A stretch of DNA of 64,000 nucleotides. Origin: Mucilaginibacter sp. KACC 22063 (GTDB taxonomy: Bacteria > Bacteroidota > Bacteroidia > Sphingobacteriales > Sphingobacteriaceae). Below the pieces are notes generated by a model that saw nothing but the letters and a program-made list of their open reading frames with translations, did not search any database and was not told where the DNA came from. The position numbers were made by a program, and so were the translations under genes. Shown here in pieces: positions 33,396-42,362 of the stretch (position 1 is its first letter; each line of letters begins with the position of its first letter). Where the stretch lies: contig NZ_CP117877.1 in NCBI RefSeq assembly GCF_028736115.1, forward strand, positions 1,364,001 to 1,428,000, given 5' to 3'.

Positions 33396-34574
33396 ATGAA
33401 AACTACAGCATTAAAATTACCGGTTAAAGTTTCAAGAACCTTATTGGCTTTAACCGTTTGCGGCCTGGCTTTGTCAAGCTGTGGAGATAAAAAAGAAAAG
33501 GAAAAAGAAGAACAGGCACAGGAGCAGCAGGAAGCGTCGGTTGACACGCCTTCTGTTGAAACTACTGTACTGGAAAAAGGGAAGCTGTCATCAGTAATAC
33601 AGGTTCCGGGCGAGCTTGCACCGTTTCAGCAGGTAGACCTTTATGCCAAAACCAACAGCTACGTAAAGCAACTATTGGTTGACGTTGGTTCTGAAGTGCA
33701 CAAAGGACAGCTATTAGTGATGTTAGATGCGCCTGAAGTTAATTCGCAGTTGGCAGAAGCTAAAGCGCGCATTGCACAGCAGCAAGCGATTTTCCTGGCA
33801 AGCAAAGCTAATTACGACCGTTTGGTAAATACAGCCAAAACACCGGGTACTATTGCACAAAACGACATTGACCAGGCCGCTGCCCGTAAAGATGCCGATT
33901 ATGCAAATGTTGAAGCCGCTAAGTCATTCTACAAACAGGTTACCGCAAACTTTGATTATTTGCAGATACGTGCACCGTTTGATGGTGTAATAACCGCGCG
34001 TAACGTCAACATAGGGGCATACGTAGGCCCATCGGGCAAAGGTTCTGATCTGCCTTTATTAGTATTACAGCAGCAGAACAAAATGCGTTTGATTGTTTCT
34101 ATTCCAGAAGCTTATACAGCCGGATTAAATAATAAAGACGAGGTTAAGTTTAACGTACGATCTATGCCTGGCCGTACCTTTACTGCAAGGGTAGTGCGTT
34201 TATCTGGGGCATTAGATCCGCGTTTACGCGCAGAACACCTGGAAATGGATGTATACAATAAAGATAAGGTGCTTTTACCGGGTATGTCTGCCGAGGTAAC
34301 TGTACCGCTGCCGTCCCGCGATAGCACTTTCATACTTCCTAAAAATGCAGTGATACGCTCTACCGAAAAGGTATTTGTGATAAAGGTTGACGATACGCAC
34401 CATGCAAAATGGATAGATGTTAATCCGGGTATTGCTGGCAGCGATAAAATAGAGGTGTTTGGTGCCGGACTTAAAGCCGGTGATAAGATACTTACCAAAG
34501 GCACCGACGAAATCCGCGACGGTATGCCTTTAAGAGATAAGCCAGCCACTAAAGGCGATGATGATGGTGAATAA
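33396..34574 (+). CDS. RND efflux periplasmic adaptor lipoprotein (HlyD/MFP family)
   Basis: A 392-residue membrane-fusion protein. Lipobox ALSSC (Cys29) is followed by a Lys/Glu/Gln-rich spacer. Then come the barrel-sandwich lipoyl half (VDLYAKTNSYVKQLLVDVGS), an alpha-helical hairpin (AEAKARIAQQQAIFLASKAN) and the second half (YLQIRAPFDGVITARNVNIG). The beta-barrel and membrane-proximal domains follow (RLSGALDPRLRAEHLEMDVY). It links the RND pump to the TolC-like duct. It is last in the operon, whereas adaptor-first order is more usual. A strong bidirectional terminator follows. Confidence 0.92.
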   Translation: MKTTALKLPVKVSRTLLALTVCGLALSSCGDKKEKEKEEQAQEQQEASVDTPSVETTVLEKGKLSSVIQVPGELAPFQQVDLYAKTNSYVKQLLVDVGSEVHKGQLLVMLDAPEVNSQLAEAKARIAQQQAIFLASKANYDRLVNTAKTPGTIAQNDIDQAAARKDADYANVEAAKSFYKQVTANFDYLQIRAPFDGVITARNVNIGAYVGPSGKGSDLPLLVLQQQNKMRLIVSIPEAYTAGLNNKDEVKFNVRSMPGRTFTARVVRLSGALDPRLRAEHLEMDVYNKDKVLLPGMSAEVTVPLPSRDSTFILPKNAVIRSTEKVFVIKVDDTHHAKWIDVNPGIAGSDKIEVFGAGLKAGDKILTKGTDEIRDGMPLRDKPATKGDDDGE

Positions 34575-34606
34575 ATACCCCAACGCCTGAAGGGTAGGAT
34601 TAATAA

Positions 34607-34649
34607 AACGAAGAAGTCCCGTTTGACAATCAAACGGGACTTCTTCGTT
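34607..34649. terminator. Strong bidirectional terminator between efflux operon and pyrB
   Basis: Perfect 19-bp arms AACGAAGAAGTCCCGTTTG (34607-34625) and its complement (34631-34649) around loop ACAAT. It lies between the convergent adaptor gene and pyrB. T-rich runs are weak on both sides, so it may also stabilise 3' ends. Confidence 0.8.
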
Positions 34650-34693
34650 AAGCGTATATGTAAAACTCCCCTTTAGGGGTTCAGGGTTATAGT

Positions 34694-35617
34694 TTATGCT
34701 GGTTGTCCTGCCAATAGATAAAGCACGGCCATACGTATAGCAACGCCGTTTTCAACCTGGTCTAAAATGATGGACTGCTTGCTGTCGGCTACATCGCTGG
34801 TGATTTCCACACCGCGATTGATAGGGCCGGGGTGCATAATGGTGATTTCTTTATCCAGCGAATCTAAGATGTCTTTATTTAACCCATAAAGCATGCTGTA
34901 TTCGCGCAATGACGGGAAGTATTTAATGTCCTGGCGCTCTAACTGTATACGCAACATATTGGCTACATCACACCAGTTAAGGGCTTTGATCAGGTCGTGC
35001 TCAACCTTTACGCCTAATGAACCAATATATTTTGGTATCAACGTAGTAGGGCCACAAACCATTACTTCGGCACCTAATTGTTTAAGGCAAAGTATGTTTG
35101 ACAGCGCCACACGCGAGTGAAGGATATCGCCAACTATTACCACTTTTTTACCGGCAACATCGCCATATTTCTCGCGGATAGAAAAAGCATCAAGCAGTGC
35201 CTGGGTAGGATGCTCATGCGCACCGTCGCCGGCGTTTACAATCTGTGCTTTTACGTGTTTTGATAAAAATATGCCTGCACCGGCATAGGGATGGCGCATC
35301 ACCACCAGATCCACCTTCATGGCCAGAATGTTGTTCACGGTATCAATCAGGGTTTCACCTTTACTTACCGATGAAGAAGAGGCTGCAAAGTTGACCACAT
35401 CGGCAGACAGGCGGCGTTCGGCCAGTTCAAATGATAAACGCGTACGGGTAGAATTTTCAAAAAAGATGTTGGCAATGGTAACATCGCGCAGCGAAGGCAC
35501 TTTTTTAATTGGCCTGTTCAATACCGATTTAAACGTATCGGCCGTTTCAAAAATCAGTTGAATGTCGTCTGCATTCAAATCTTTAATGCCTAATAAATGC
35601 CTTGTGCTAAGTCCCAT
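34694..35617 (-). CDS. pyrB: Aspartate carbamoyltransferase catalytic subunit
   Basis: A 307-residue enzyme joining carbamoyl phosphate and aspartate in de novo pyrimidine synthesis. Carbamoyl-phosphate loop ENSTRTRLSFELA (Ser56-Thr-Arg-Thr), HEHPTQALLDAF, LHSRVALSN and HPGPINRGVEI are all present, with typical length. No pyrI regulatory subunit is adjacent, so it is probably of the unregulated or PyrR-controlled type. pyrR lies upstream on the same strand, separated by 217 bp of palindromic repeats. Confidence 0.96.
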   Translation of the reverse strand: MGLSTRHLLGIKDLNADDIQLIFETADTFKSVLNRPIKKVPSLRDVTIANIFFENSTRTRLSFELAERRLSADVVNFAASSSSVSKGETLIDTVNNILAMKVDLVVMRHPYAGAGIFLSKHVKAQIVNAGDGAHEHPTQALLDAFSIREKYGDVAGKKVVIVGDILHSRVALSNILCLKQLGAEVMVCGPTTLIPKYIGSLGVKVEHDLIKALNWCDVANMLRIQLERQDIKYFPSLREYSMLYGLNKDILDSLDKEITIMHPGPINRGVEITSDVADSKQSIILDQVENGVAIRMAVLYLLAGQPA

Positions 35618-35644
35618 TTGTTGAATTTATTTTTCCCTTTCCGT

Positions 35645-35718
35645 CATTGCGAGGTACGAAGCAATCCTAAACTTTATATATAAATGTTTAATCGGGGATT
35701 GCTTCGTACCTCGCAATG
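35645..35718. repeat. Palindromic REP-like repeat, perfect 23-bp arms
   Basis: Arms at 35645-35667 and 35696-35718 (CATTGCGAGGTACGAAGCAA and on) are perfect reverse complements separated by 28 bp, directly upstream of pyrB. This is the best-preserved copy of the dispersed repeat in the window. Arm-specific compensating change (GTAC instead of GAAC) is kept on both sides. Confidence 0.85.
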
Positions 35719-35734
35719 TCGGTTTATATTAATT

Positions 35735-35806
35735 GTCATTGCGACGGTAGGAGAAATCTTTTAACACTTATTATCTAAGAAGATTCTTCACTGCGTTCAG
35801 AATGAC
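35735..35806. repeat. Second palindromic repeat type (GTCATT..AATGAC)
   Basis: Left arm GTCATTGCGACGGTAGGAGA (35735 on) and right arm AGATTCTTCACTGCGTTCAG-AATGAC (35781-35806) form an imperfect stem. The right arm resembles the common bacterial intergenic word GTCATTCTGAACGCAGTGAA, read on the other strand. It lies between pyrR and pyrB. Confidence 0.65.
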
Positions 35807-35834
35807 ATTCATTCAGTGTTCGATATTTTTTGTG

Positions 35835-36380
35835 CTACTGCTTCTCTTCAGTAACCAGTGTAATTTTATCTTCCGCATCTGCTTCTTTCCAGCTAACCAC
35901 TACCTTTTGAGATGCAATAGAATCAACCTCAATGCCTGTGTAATCTGCTGCTACCGGTAAATGGCGCGAATAGCGGCGGTCAACCAGTACCAACAGTTCT
36001 ACTTTTTCCGGTCGGCCAAACGCCTGTAAAGCGTCCATAGCAGCGCGGATGGTACGGCCTGTCCAAAGTACATCGTCCATCATTATTACCTTTTTTCCTT
36101 CGGTAATAAAGTCGATACGGGTTTGATTTGGCAATAATTGTTCGCGGCGGCGAAAATCGTCGCGGTAGAAGGTGATATCTAAGTCGCCCTGTAATATGGT
36201 TTGACCGGGAAGTATCTTGCGAAGCTCCTCGGCAATGCGTTTAGCCAGGAATATGCCACGTGGCTGAATACCAATAATTACAGAATTAGAAAAGTCGTTA
36301 TGATTTTCGATCAATTGCCTGCAAAGGCGTTGTATAGTTATCTGAAACTTCTGACCGTCGAGCAACGTAAGATTTTGCAT
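35835..36380 (-). CDS. pyrR: Bifunctional pyrimidine regulator/uracil phosphoribosyltransferase PyrR
   Basis: A 181-residue PRTase-fold protein. The PRPP-binding loop is VIMMDDVLWTGRTIRAAMDA, with VIIGIQPRGIFLAKRIAEEL and LVDRRYSRHLPVAADYTG typical of PyrR. Family members bind pyr mRNA to control attenuation and have uracil phosphoribosyltransferase activity; RNA regulation in Bacteroidota is less certain. The start is placed at the ATG at 36380, because the longer frame begins with TTG inside the TATCTTTG promoter box (36399-36406). The predicted leader is too short for a classical PyrR attenuator on its own mRNA. Confidence 0.93.
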   Translation of the reverse strand: MQNLTLLDGQKFQITIQRLCRQLIENHNDFSNSVIIGIQPRGIFLAKRIAEELRKILPGQTILQGDLDITFYRDDFRRREQLLPNQTRIDFITEGKKVIMMDDVLWTGRTIRAAMDALQAFGRPEKVELLVLVDRRYSRHLPVAADYTGIEVDSIASQKVVVSWKEADAEDKITLVTEEKQ

Positions 36381-36398
36381 CGTTTGGGTGGATTTGGG

Positions 36399-36406
36399 CA
36401 AAGATA
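36399..36406 (-). promoter_or_regulatory. Promoter box of pyrR (TATCTTTG)
   Basis: On the minus strand TATCTTTG matches TAnnTTTG, with transcription expected near 36394 and a leader of about 14 nt to the ATG at 36380. Confidence 0.5.
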
Positions 36407-36458
36407 ATTAATTTGGCTTAAGTGATCCAGTTTTTTCAATAAACCATGATAAAAAGGT

Positions 36459-36486
36459 CGTCATGCCGAACTTGTTTCGACATCTC
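36459..36486. repeat. Dispersed hairpin repeat, TCATGCCGAACTTGTTTCG type
   Basis: TCATGCCGAACTTGTTTCGA followed by CATC matches the element at 54583-54607. In the second copy the arms ATGCCGAA and TTCGGCAT pair perfectly; here one arm base is changed (CGACAT). It lies between pyrR and rpsA. Confidence 0.6.
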
Positions 36487-36524
36487 TCATGCTACCCGAT
36501 GAAATGCAGCAACATTTATTAAAC

Positions 36525-36560
36525 ACAAAAAAGCCCTGTACTTTTAAGGTACAGGGCTTA
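36525..36560 (-). terminator. Intrinsic terminator of rpsA
   Basis: AAGCCCTGTAC (36531-36541) and GTACAGGGCTT (36549-36559) form an 11-bp perfect stem with a 7-nt loop. Read on the minus strand it is followed by a run of T. It lies 24 bp past the rpsA stop. Confidence 0.88.
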
Positions 36561-36583
36561 TAAAAGGGAATTTATTTAATAAC

Positions 36584-38548
36584 TTATTTAGCTTCCTCTT
36601 CTGGTTTGGTAGCGGTTTTTTTGGCAGCTGCTTTACTTTCAGCACCTTCCATTTGCTCTTTTAACTGAGCTAACACGCTTAAATCACCAAGGGTTGATTT
36701 CTCTACCGAATCTTTCACTTTTCTAACTGCGCTTGTAGTAGCTTTTGCTTCTTTTTTGCGGTTTTCAAAGTCTTGTACACGGGCTTCTGCGCGAACATCT
36801 TCCCAGATACGAGAGTGAGAGATAACGATACGTTTGCTGTCCTTGTTAAATTCGATGATCTTAAATTCTGCAACGTCGTCAGCTTTTAATGTTTTACCAT
36901 CTTCTTTAACCAGGTGTTTGGTAGGCGCAAAGCCTTCAACACCGTAAGGTAAAGCTACAATCGCACCTTTATCGGTTACTTTTAACACAGTACCTTCGTG
37001 TACGCTGTCAAGAGTAAATACGGTTTCGAAAGTATCCCAAGGATTTTCTTCCAGTTGTTTGTGGCCTAAGCTTAGTTTGCGGTTTTCAACGTCAAGCTCA
37101 AGTACTACCACGTCTAATTTCTCACCAACTTTAGTGAATTCGTTAGGGTGGTTAACTTTTTTAGACCAAGAAAGATCAGAGATGTGGATTAAACCATCAA
37201 TACCATCTTCCAGTTCAACAAACACACCAAAGTTGGTCATGTTTTTAACTGTAGCCACGTGCTGAGTGCCAACTGCATATTTGTCAGCAGCATTTTGCCA
37301 TGGATCAGGCGTTAATTGTTTGATACCTAATGACATTTTGCGCTCTTCGCGGTCTAATGTCAATACTTTTGCTTCGATTTCGTCGCCTACTTTCAGGAAT
37401 TCCTGAGGATTACGAAGATTTTGTGACCATGACATTTCTGAAACGTGGATCAAACCTTCAACACCTGGGATAATTTCTAAGAAAGCACCGTAATCAGCAA
37501 CAGTAACAATTTTACCTTTAACTAACGAACCAATCTGGATCGCTTCGTCAAGGTTTTGCCAAGGATGCGGGGTTAATTGTTTTAAACCAAGAGCGATACG
37601 TTTTTTCTCGTCATCAAAGTCAAGCACAACCACGTTGATTTTTTGATCAAGTGATAATACTTCTCTCGGATGCTCGATACGGCCCCATGAAATGTCAGTG
37701 ATGTGAAGTAAGCCGTCAACGCCACCAAGGTCGATGAATACACCGAAGTCAGTGATGTTTTTAACTGTACCTTCCAATACCTGGCCTTTTTCAAGTTTGG
37801 CAACAATTTCAGTTTTTTGGTTTTCAAGATCGTCTTCGATAAGCACTTTGTGCGATACCACAACGTTTTTAAACTCGTGGTTAATCTTAACAACTTTGAA
37901 TTCCATGGTTTTGCCCACATAGATATCATAATCACGGATAGGTTTGATATCAATTTGTGAACCTGGTAAGAAGGCTTCTACGCCCATTATATCAACGATC
38001 AAACCACCTTTAGTTCTGCTCTTCACAAAACCAGTGATGATCTCGTCATTATCAAGAGCTTGATTAATGCGCTCCCAAGATTTCTGAGTTTTTGCACGTT
38101 TGCGTGAAAGTACTAACTGGCCGTTAGCATCTTCCTGTGATTCTACGAATACATCAACTGTGTCACCTACTTTAAGGTCTGGTGTATCGCGGAATTCTGA
38201 CAATGATACCATACCATCAGATTTGAAACCGATGTTAAGTACCACGTCTTTGTTATTGATGTTTACAACAGTACCGGTGATAATCTCGCCCTGGTTGATA
38301 GAGCTGAAAGTACCATCGTACATTTTTTCAAATTTTTCGCGTTCTGCGTTGCTGTAATTACCAAATTTTTTGTCGTCAGCGTCCCAGTCAAAATCATTGC
38401 TGTTTGCCGCGATGTTAGATTTGATCTCATCAATAGAGATTGAATCAGCTTCTGATTCAATGCTTTCTTTTTCCTTAGAAACCGCAACTGTATCCAGTTC
38501 AGCTTCTTTGGCTTTTAATTCTTTTTCTGCTTCTTGTTTTTTTGCCAT
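36584..38548 (-). CDS. rpsA: 30S ribosomal protein S1
   Basis: A 654-residue S1 protein that binds mRNA on the small ribosomal subunit. Six S1 (OB-fold) domains are visible in order, starting near GEIITGTVVNINNKDVVL, DEIITGFVKSRTKGGLIV, GQVLEGTVKNITDFGVFI, GSLVKGKIVTVADYGAFL, HVATVKNMTNFGVFVELE and VHEGTVLKVTDKGAIVAL. An N-terminal Lys/Glu-rich arm of about 80 residues and an Ala/Lys-rich tail make it longer than the E. coli protein. ATG at 38548 (MAKKQEAEK) is chosen; a GGAG stretch lies 12 bp upstream and a TACCTTTG box at 38588-38595. Confidence 0.96.
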   Translation of the reverse strand: MAKKQEAEKELKAKEAELDTVAVSKEKESIESEADSISIDEIKSNIAANSNDFDWDADDKKFGNYSNAEREKFEKMYDGTFSSINQGEIITGTVVNINNKDVVLNIGFKSDGMVSLSEFRDTPDLKVGDTVDVFVESQEDANGQLVLSRKRAKTQKSWERINQALDNDEIITGFVKSRTKGGLIVDIMGVEAFLPGSQIDIKPIRDYDIYVGKTMEFKVVKINHEFKNVVVSHKVLIEDDLENQKTEIVAKLEKGQVLEGTVKNITDFGVFIDLGGVDGLLHITDISWGRIEHPREVLSLDQKINVVVLDFDDEKKRIALGLKQLTPHPWQNLDEAIQIGSLVKGKIVTVADYGAFLEIIPGVEGLIHVSEMSWSQNLRNPQEFLKVGDEIEAKVLTLDREERKMSLGIKQLTPDPWQNAADKYAVGTQHVATVKNMTNFGVFVELEDGIDGLIHISDLSWSKKVNHPNEFTKVGEKLDVVVLELDVENRKLSLGHKQLEENPWDTFETVFTLDSVHEGTVLKVTDKGAIVALPYGVEGFAPTKHLVKEDGKTLKADDVAEFKIIEFNKDSKRIVISHSRIWEDVRAEARVQDFENRKKEAKATTSAVRKVKDSVEKSTLGDLSVLAQLKEQMEGAESKAAAKKTATKPEEEAK

Positions 38549-38587
38549 TAAATAAATTGTCTCCTTTTCCCAAGTCAATTGGGACTG

Positions 38588-38595
38588 CAAAGGTA
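38588..38595 (-). promoter_or_regulatory. Promoter box of rpsA (TACCTTTG)
   Basis: Minus-strand TACCTTTG fits TAnnTTTG; transcription near 38583 gives a leader of about 35 nt with GGAG. The remaining sequence up to the MFS gene at 38860 is AT-rich and I see nothing else in it. Confidence 0.55.
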
Positions 38596-38859
38596 CAGAT
38601 ATATTTTTGGTAGATAAAAATTATTTTAATGTTAATTGCTGATTTTGAGCATGTTTTTTATCAAATGATATGCTTTTAACTATATGTTCCCGGCGTAAAC
38701 CGCCATTCAACATTCATAATTATCAATAAATAAACCGTTTTACAGTTCGGGTAACTGTTATTAAGATGCTTTAAAAGATTATTTATTAACTATAACGTGA
38801 TTTTTACCTAACAATTGATATTGCTAAACTTAAAAGCCGGATAATTGTCGCTTAATACT

Positions 38860-40107
38860 ATGGCTGGCACATTCAGATCATTAAAATACCCCAATTTCCG
38901 TTTATACTTTATCGGGCAGTCGCTCTCTCTTATCGGCACGTGGATGGAGCGTATCGCCATCAATTGGCTGGTTTACAGTACTACCCATTCGGCTTTGATG
39001 CTGGGCATCGTCAACTTTGCCGGCCAAATACCGACGTTTTTGTTATCACCTTATGGAGGTGCATTAACCGACAGGCACGATAATTATAAGATTTTACTGC
39101 GCACGCAGATAGCCGCCATGACGCAGGCCAGCATTATGGCGACCCTGGTTTTAACGCATACCTATACTATGCCGCTGATTATTACATTAAGCATTGTGCT
39201 GGGTATGGTAAATGCTTTTGACACACCTGCAAGGCAGTCCTTAATGATCAGGCTGATAGATGATAAATCTGATCTGCAAAATGCTATTGCACTTAATTCA
39301 TCAATGGTAAATGTGGCGCGATTGATAGGCCCGGCTGTGGCAGGAATACTCCTTACTACCGTTGGCACGGGTATCTGTTTCTTGTTAAATGCCTTCAGCT
39401 TTGTGGCTGTAATTGTATGCCTGATGATGATGAAGCTTACGCCACAGGTGCGCGAGCGGGTTACCACAACCATTTGGGAGGGTTTGCGCAGCGGATGGGC
39501 ATATTTAAAAGCGGAGCATAATATTAAACTGATTATTATGCTGCTGGCTTGTACCAGTTTCTTCACCATGACATACAGTACACTGCTGCCGATCTTTGCC
39601 AAAGATATTTTTCACGGTAATGCACGTACATATAGTTTGCTCAACAGTCTTTCGGGGTTGGGTGCGTTGTGCGGGGCTATTTATATGGCATCTCTGCAAT
39701 CAACAGAAAACTTAAGGAAAACTATAGTCATTGCTGCCTCGCTGTGCGGTTTGGGCATTGCCGTTTTTGCTTTTTGTGGACAATTATGGATGGCTTTAAT
39801 ATGTATTGCTATAGCTGGGGTAGGGATGATGATACAGATAGCAGGTACCAACACCTATATACAAACTAATGTGGCACCTCAAATGCGCGGCAGGGTGATC
39901 AGCTATTATGTAATGGCCTTTATGGGTGTGCAGCCTATCGGTAATTTTTTAGCCGGCCTGGCAGCGCATCATTTTAACGCCCGTTATGTATTGTTTTTTC
40001 AGGGTGTAGCAGGCCTGCTTGCGGCAATATTGTTCGGGCTGTTTTTCAAAAAATCAAACAACAATACCATGGTTGCTCAACCCGCTGCCAATCAGGATCA
40101 ATTGTAG
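38860..40107 (+). CDS. MFS transporter (EntS/MFS_3-like exporter)
   Basis: A 415-residue 12-helix major facilitator. The N-terminus (FRSLKYPNFRLYFIGQSLSL, then GTWMERIAINWLVYSTT) and the loop motif PYGGALTDRHDNYKILL, followed by NAFDTPARQSLMIRL and NAIALNSSMVNVARLIGPAVAG, are typical of the MFS_3/EntS group of exporters of siderophores or drugs. The substrate is unknown. ATG at 38860 is chosen over a TTG at 38845. Its 3' end overlaps the convergent gene by 10 bp. Confidence 0.88.
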   Translation: MAGTFRSLKYPNFRLYFIGQSLSLIGTWMERIAINWLVYSTTHSALMLGIVNFAGQIPTFLLSPYGGALTDRHDNYKILLRTQIAAMTQASIMATLVLTHTYTMPLIITLSIVLGMVNAFDTPARQSLMIRLIDDKSDLQNAIALNSSMVNVARLIGPAVAGILLTTVGTGICFLLNAFSFVAVIVCLMMMKLTPQVRERVTTTIWEGLRSGWAYLKAEHNIKLIIMLLACTSFFTMTYSTLLPIFAKDIFHGNARTYSLLNSLSGLGALCGAIYMASLQSTENLRKTIVIAASLCGLGIAVFAFCGQLWMALICIAIAGVGMMIQIAGTNTYIQTNVAPQMRGRVISYYVMAFMGVQPIGNFLAGLAAHHFNARYVLFFQGVAGLLAAILFGLFFKKSNNNTMVAQPAANQDQL

Positions 40108-40778
40108 CTTTCAGGATTAAGGTTAGCCCGGATAAGATCGAATATTTCCATAAAACCGGGCTGCATCAGTTCGCGGTAAGCGGCTATCACCTGGTTTAAG
40201 CCAGTTTCCTGCTGTGGTGTAAATGGCGAATCCCAAACGCGCATGCAAATCCTTTTAAGTGCATAAGCTACCTGGCTGGTTTCGGCGTAGCTATATAAGT
40301 ACTGGTTGCATTTAAAATTATCGAAGAACCTTAAAAACTTTTCGGGGTTAGGCATGCCGCTAAAGCTTAGAAAACGGTAAATAATTTCATCATCGCAGCC
40401 GCCCAAGTGACCATAAAAGTCGGCCACATTTACTGTGTCAGTAGTTAATAGTAAGTTATCTAAAATTAATTCAGATGCCACGTGCCCTAAAAAGAAGGGT
40501 TTAACCGGTGAGCCCTGTAAAGCAGGCAGCAGATTTAATTTTAATTGGTGCGAATGATGTTTAAAATAGTCAGAGGAATGAAAGTGCTTATCTACCTCCA
40601 GGTGCTTTTGCCAGCCATGAATAATGCTATTAATTTGCGGATCGGGGTGGCTAAGTTTTTCGGGGTGAAGTACCAGGGTTTTGTCCGCATTTTTAAGCAG
40701 GTCTGGCAATACGGTACCGAGTACTAAGTAGCAATTATCCGTATCGCGGTCAAAATAAAAGTGCGATAAAAAATTCAT
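40098..40778 (-). CDS. Conserved hypothetical protein, 226 aa
   Basis: A soluble protein beginning MNFLSHFYFDRDTDNCYLVL, then GTVLPDLLKN, with many His residues (HPEKLSHPD, SIIHGWQKHLEVDKHFHSS, KHHSHQ, GHVASELILDNLLL). The start resembles the MNFLAHLYL opening of ACP phosphodiesterase (AcpH) family proteins, and the spaced His/Asp residues could bind metal, but the assignment is tentative. ATG at 40778 is used; the longer frame (to 40955) runs through a palindromic repeat and is discarded. Convergent with, and overlapping by 10 bp, the MFS gene. Confidence 0.7.
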   Translation of the reverse strand: MNFLSHFYFDRDTDNCYLVLGTVLPDLLKNADKTLVLHPEKLSHPDPQINSIIHGWQKHLEVDKHFHSSDYFKHHSHQLKLNLLPALQGSPVKPFFLGHVASELILDNLLLTTDTVNVADFYGHLGGCDDEIIYRFLSFSGMPNPEKFLRFFDNFKCNQYLYSYAETSQVAYALKRICMRVWDSPFTPQQETGLNQVIAAYRELMQPGFMEIFDLIRANLNPESYN

Positions 40779-40840
40779 AGATGTATCGCAATATACCCAA
40801 TTTGAGCCGTAAGCTAAAATTAAGGTTGTGTTAAGGGGGA

Positions 40841-41050
40841 GGTAGAGCTTGAAGCAGAGAGTTGAAAGTATAAAGTTCAAAGTAAAAAGCTTAAAACTAA
40901 AAATTACGTCATTGCGATCCGTCGGCTGACGGAGAGCAATCCCAAATCTGCACATGCTCTTTCTGCTTTCGACTTTTCACTTTCAACTTAAACTCACCGC
41001 TTTCTGCTTTCACCTCTGTGCTTTCTCCTTTACCCTTTCAACTTTAAACT
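40841..41050. repeat. Composite element: purine tract, palindrome, pyrimidine tract
   Basis: The 300-bp gap between the divergent 226-aa gene and tyrS holds no gene. A purine-rich tract (40841-40905, GAAGCAGAGAGTTGAAAGTA and on) is followed by a TCATTGCGAT..GAGCAATC hairpin (40909-40940) containing CCGTCGGCTGACGG. Then comes a pyrimidine-rich tract (40956-41050) of CTTTCTGCTTTCGACTTTTC-like words. The two tracts are roughly complementary, so the whole could fold into one large imperfect cruciform. The pyrimidine tract matches that at 831-885. Confidence 0.65.
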
Positions 41051-41058
41051 TATCTTTG
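41051..41058 (+). promoter_or_regulatory. Promoter box of tyrS (TATCTTTG)
   Basis: TATCTTTG fits TAnnTTTG at the end of the pyrimidine tract; transcription near 41063 gives a leader of about 16 nt. Confidence 0.5.
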
Positions 41059-41078
41059 CAATCTTTATTTATACGCTA

Positions 41079-42362
41079 ATGAACTTTGTTGAAGAATTAA
41101 CCTGGCGTGGCATGTTGCATACGATTATGCCAGGTACCGAAGAAATGCTGAATAAAGGCATGGCTTCCGGATATATTGGTTTTGATCCTACTGCCGATTC
41201 ATTGCATGTGGGACATTTAACCCAAATCATGACCTTGATTCACTTTCAGCGTGCAGGCCACAAACCTTATGCGCTGGTAGGTGGTGCAACAGGTATGGTG
41301 GGTGATCCGTCTGGAAAATCGGCTGAGCGTAATTTGCTATCAGAAGAAACATTGCAACATAACCTGAAGTGTGTAGAAACGCAACTGGCTAAATTCTTAA
41401 ACTTTGAAAGCGGTGCCAATAGTGCCGAAATGGTTAATAATTACGATTGGTTTAAAAATTTCAGTTTTCTGGATTTTATACGCGATGTAGGTAAGCACAT
41501 CACCGTTAATTATATGATGGCTAAAGATTCTGTTAAGAAACGCCTTGAGGGTGAAACCGGCATGTCGTTCACAGAATTTACTTATCAATTAGTACAGGGC
41601 TATGACTTTTACTATTTATGGAAGAATAAAAACTGCTCATTACAAATGGGTGGCAGCGACCAATGGGGTAATATTGTAACAGGTACAGAGCTTATTCGCC
41701 GTAAAGATGCGGGCGAGGCTTTTGCTTTAACCACCCAATTGATTAAAAAAGCTGACGGTACCAAGTTTGGTAAAACAGAAAGTGGAGCGGTTTGGTTAGA
41801 TCCGGCTAAAACTTCGCCGTACAATTTTTACCAGTTTTGGTTAAATACAACCGATATTGATGCGAAAAGCTATATCCGCATATTTACTTTATTGGATGAG
41901 CCGTCGATACTTGCTTTAGAGCAGGAACATGACCAGGCGCCGCACCAGCGTGCATTACAAAAGGCACTGGCTAAAGATATAACTATCCGCGTGCATGGTG
42001 AGCAGGCGTATGAAAAAGCCATTAAATCATCTGAGTTTTTATTTGGCAATACTGGTATCGAGTTTTTAAACGAACTTACAGATGCCGAAGTAACCGGGTT
42101 GTTTGAGGGTGTGCCTCATTTTAATATTACTGCTGCCGAATTAGCTGATGGCATAAACGTTGTAGAACTGCTGGCAACCAAAACAACCGTTTTTCCTTCG
42201 AAAGGTGAGGCGCGTAAAATGATACAAGCCGGCGGTGTTTCACTTAATAAAACAAAAGTGCCTTCGGCAGATCATGTTTACTCAAAAACTGATCTTATCA
42301 ACAATAAATTCCTGATCCCCCAAAAGGGTAAGAAGAATTATTTTTTAATTGTTGTTGAATAA
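41079..42362 (+). CDS. tyrS: Tyrosyl-tRNA synthetase
   Basis: A 427-residue class I aminoacyl-tRNA synthetase that attaches tyrosine to its tRNA. HIGH motif HVGH at 43-46 ([16 protein letters not shown]), tyrosine-pocket residues in [13 protein letters not shown] and [15 protein letters not shown]-equivalent KFGKT at 229-233, and a C-terminal S4 RNA-binding domain ([20 protein letters not shown]). Full length for the bacterial enzyme. Confidence 0.97.
   Translation: MNFVEELTWRGMLHTIMPGTEEMLNKGMASGYIGFDPTADSLHVGHLTQIMTLIHFQRAGHKPYALVGGATGMVGDPSGKSAERNLLSEETLQHNLKCVETQLAKFLNFESGANSAEMVNNYDWFKNFSFLDFIRDVGKHITVNYMMAKDSVKKRLEGETGMSFTEFTYQLVQGYDFYYLWKNKNCSLQMGGSDQWGNIVTGTELIRRKDAGEAFALTTQLIKKADGTKFGKTESGAVWLDPAKTSPYNFYQFWLNTTDIDAKSYIRIFTLLDEPSILALEQEHDQAPHQRALQKALAKDITIRVHGEQAYEKAIKSSEFLFGNTGIEFLNELTDAEVTGLFEGVPHFNITAAELADGINVVELLATKTTVFPSKGEARKMIQAGGVSLNKTKVPSADHVYSKTDLINNKFLIPQKGKKNYFLIVVE

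Noticed and set aside
40779..40955. N-terminal extension of the 226-aa conserved protein
   Set aside because: It translates a palindromic repeat and purine tract; the conserved opening MNFLSHFYF begins at 40778.
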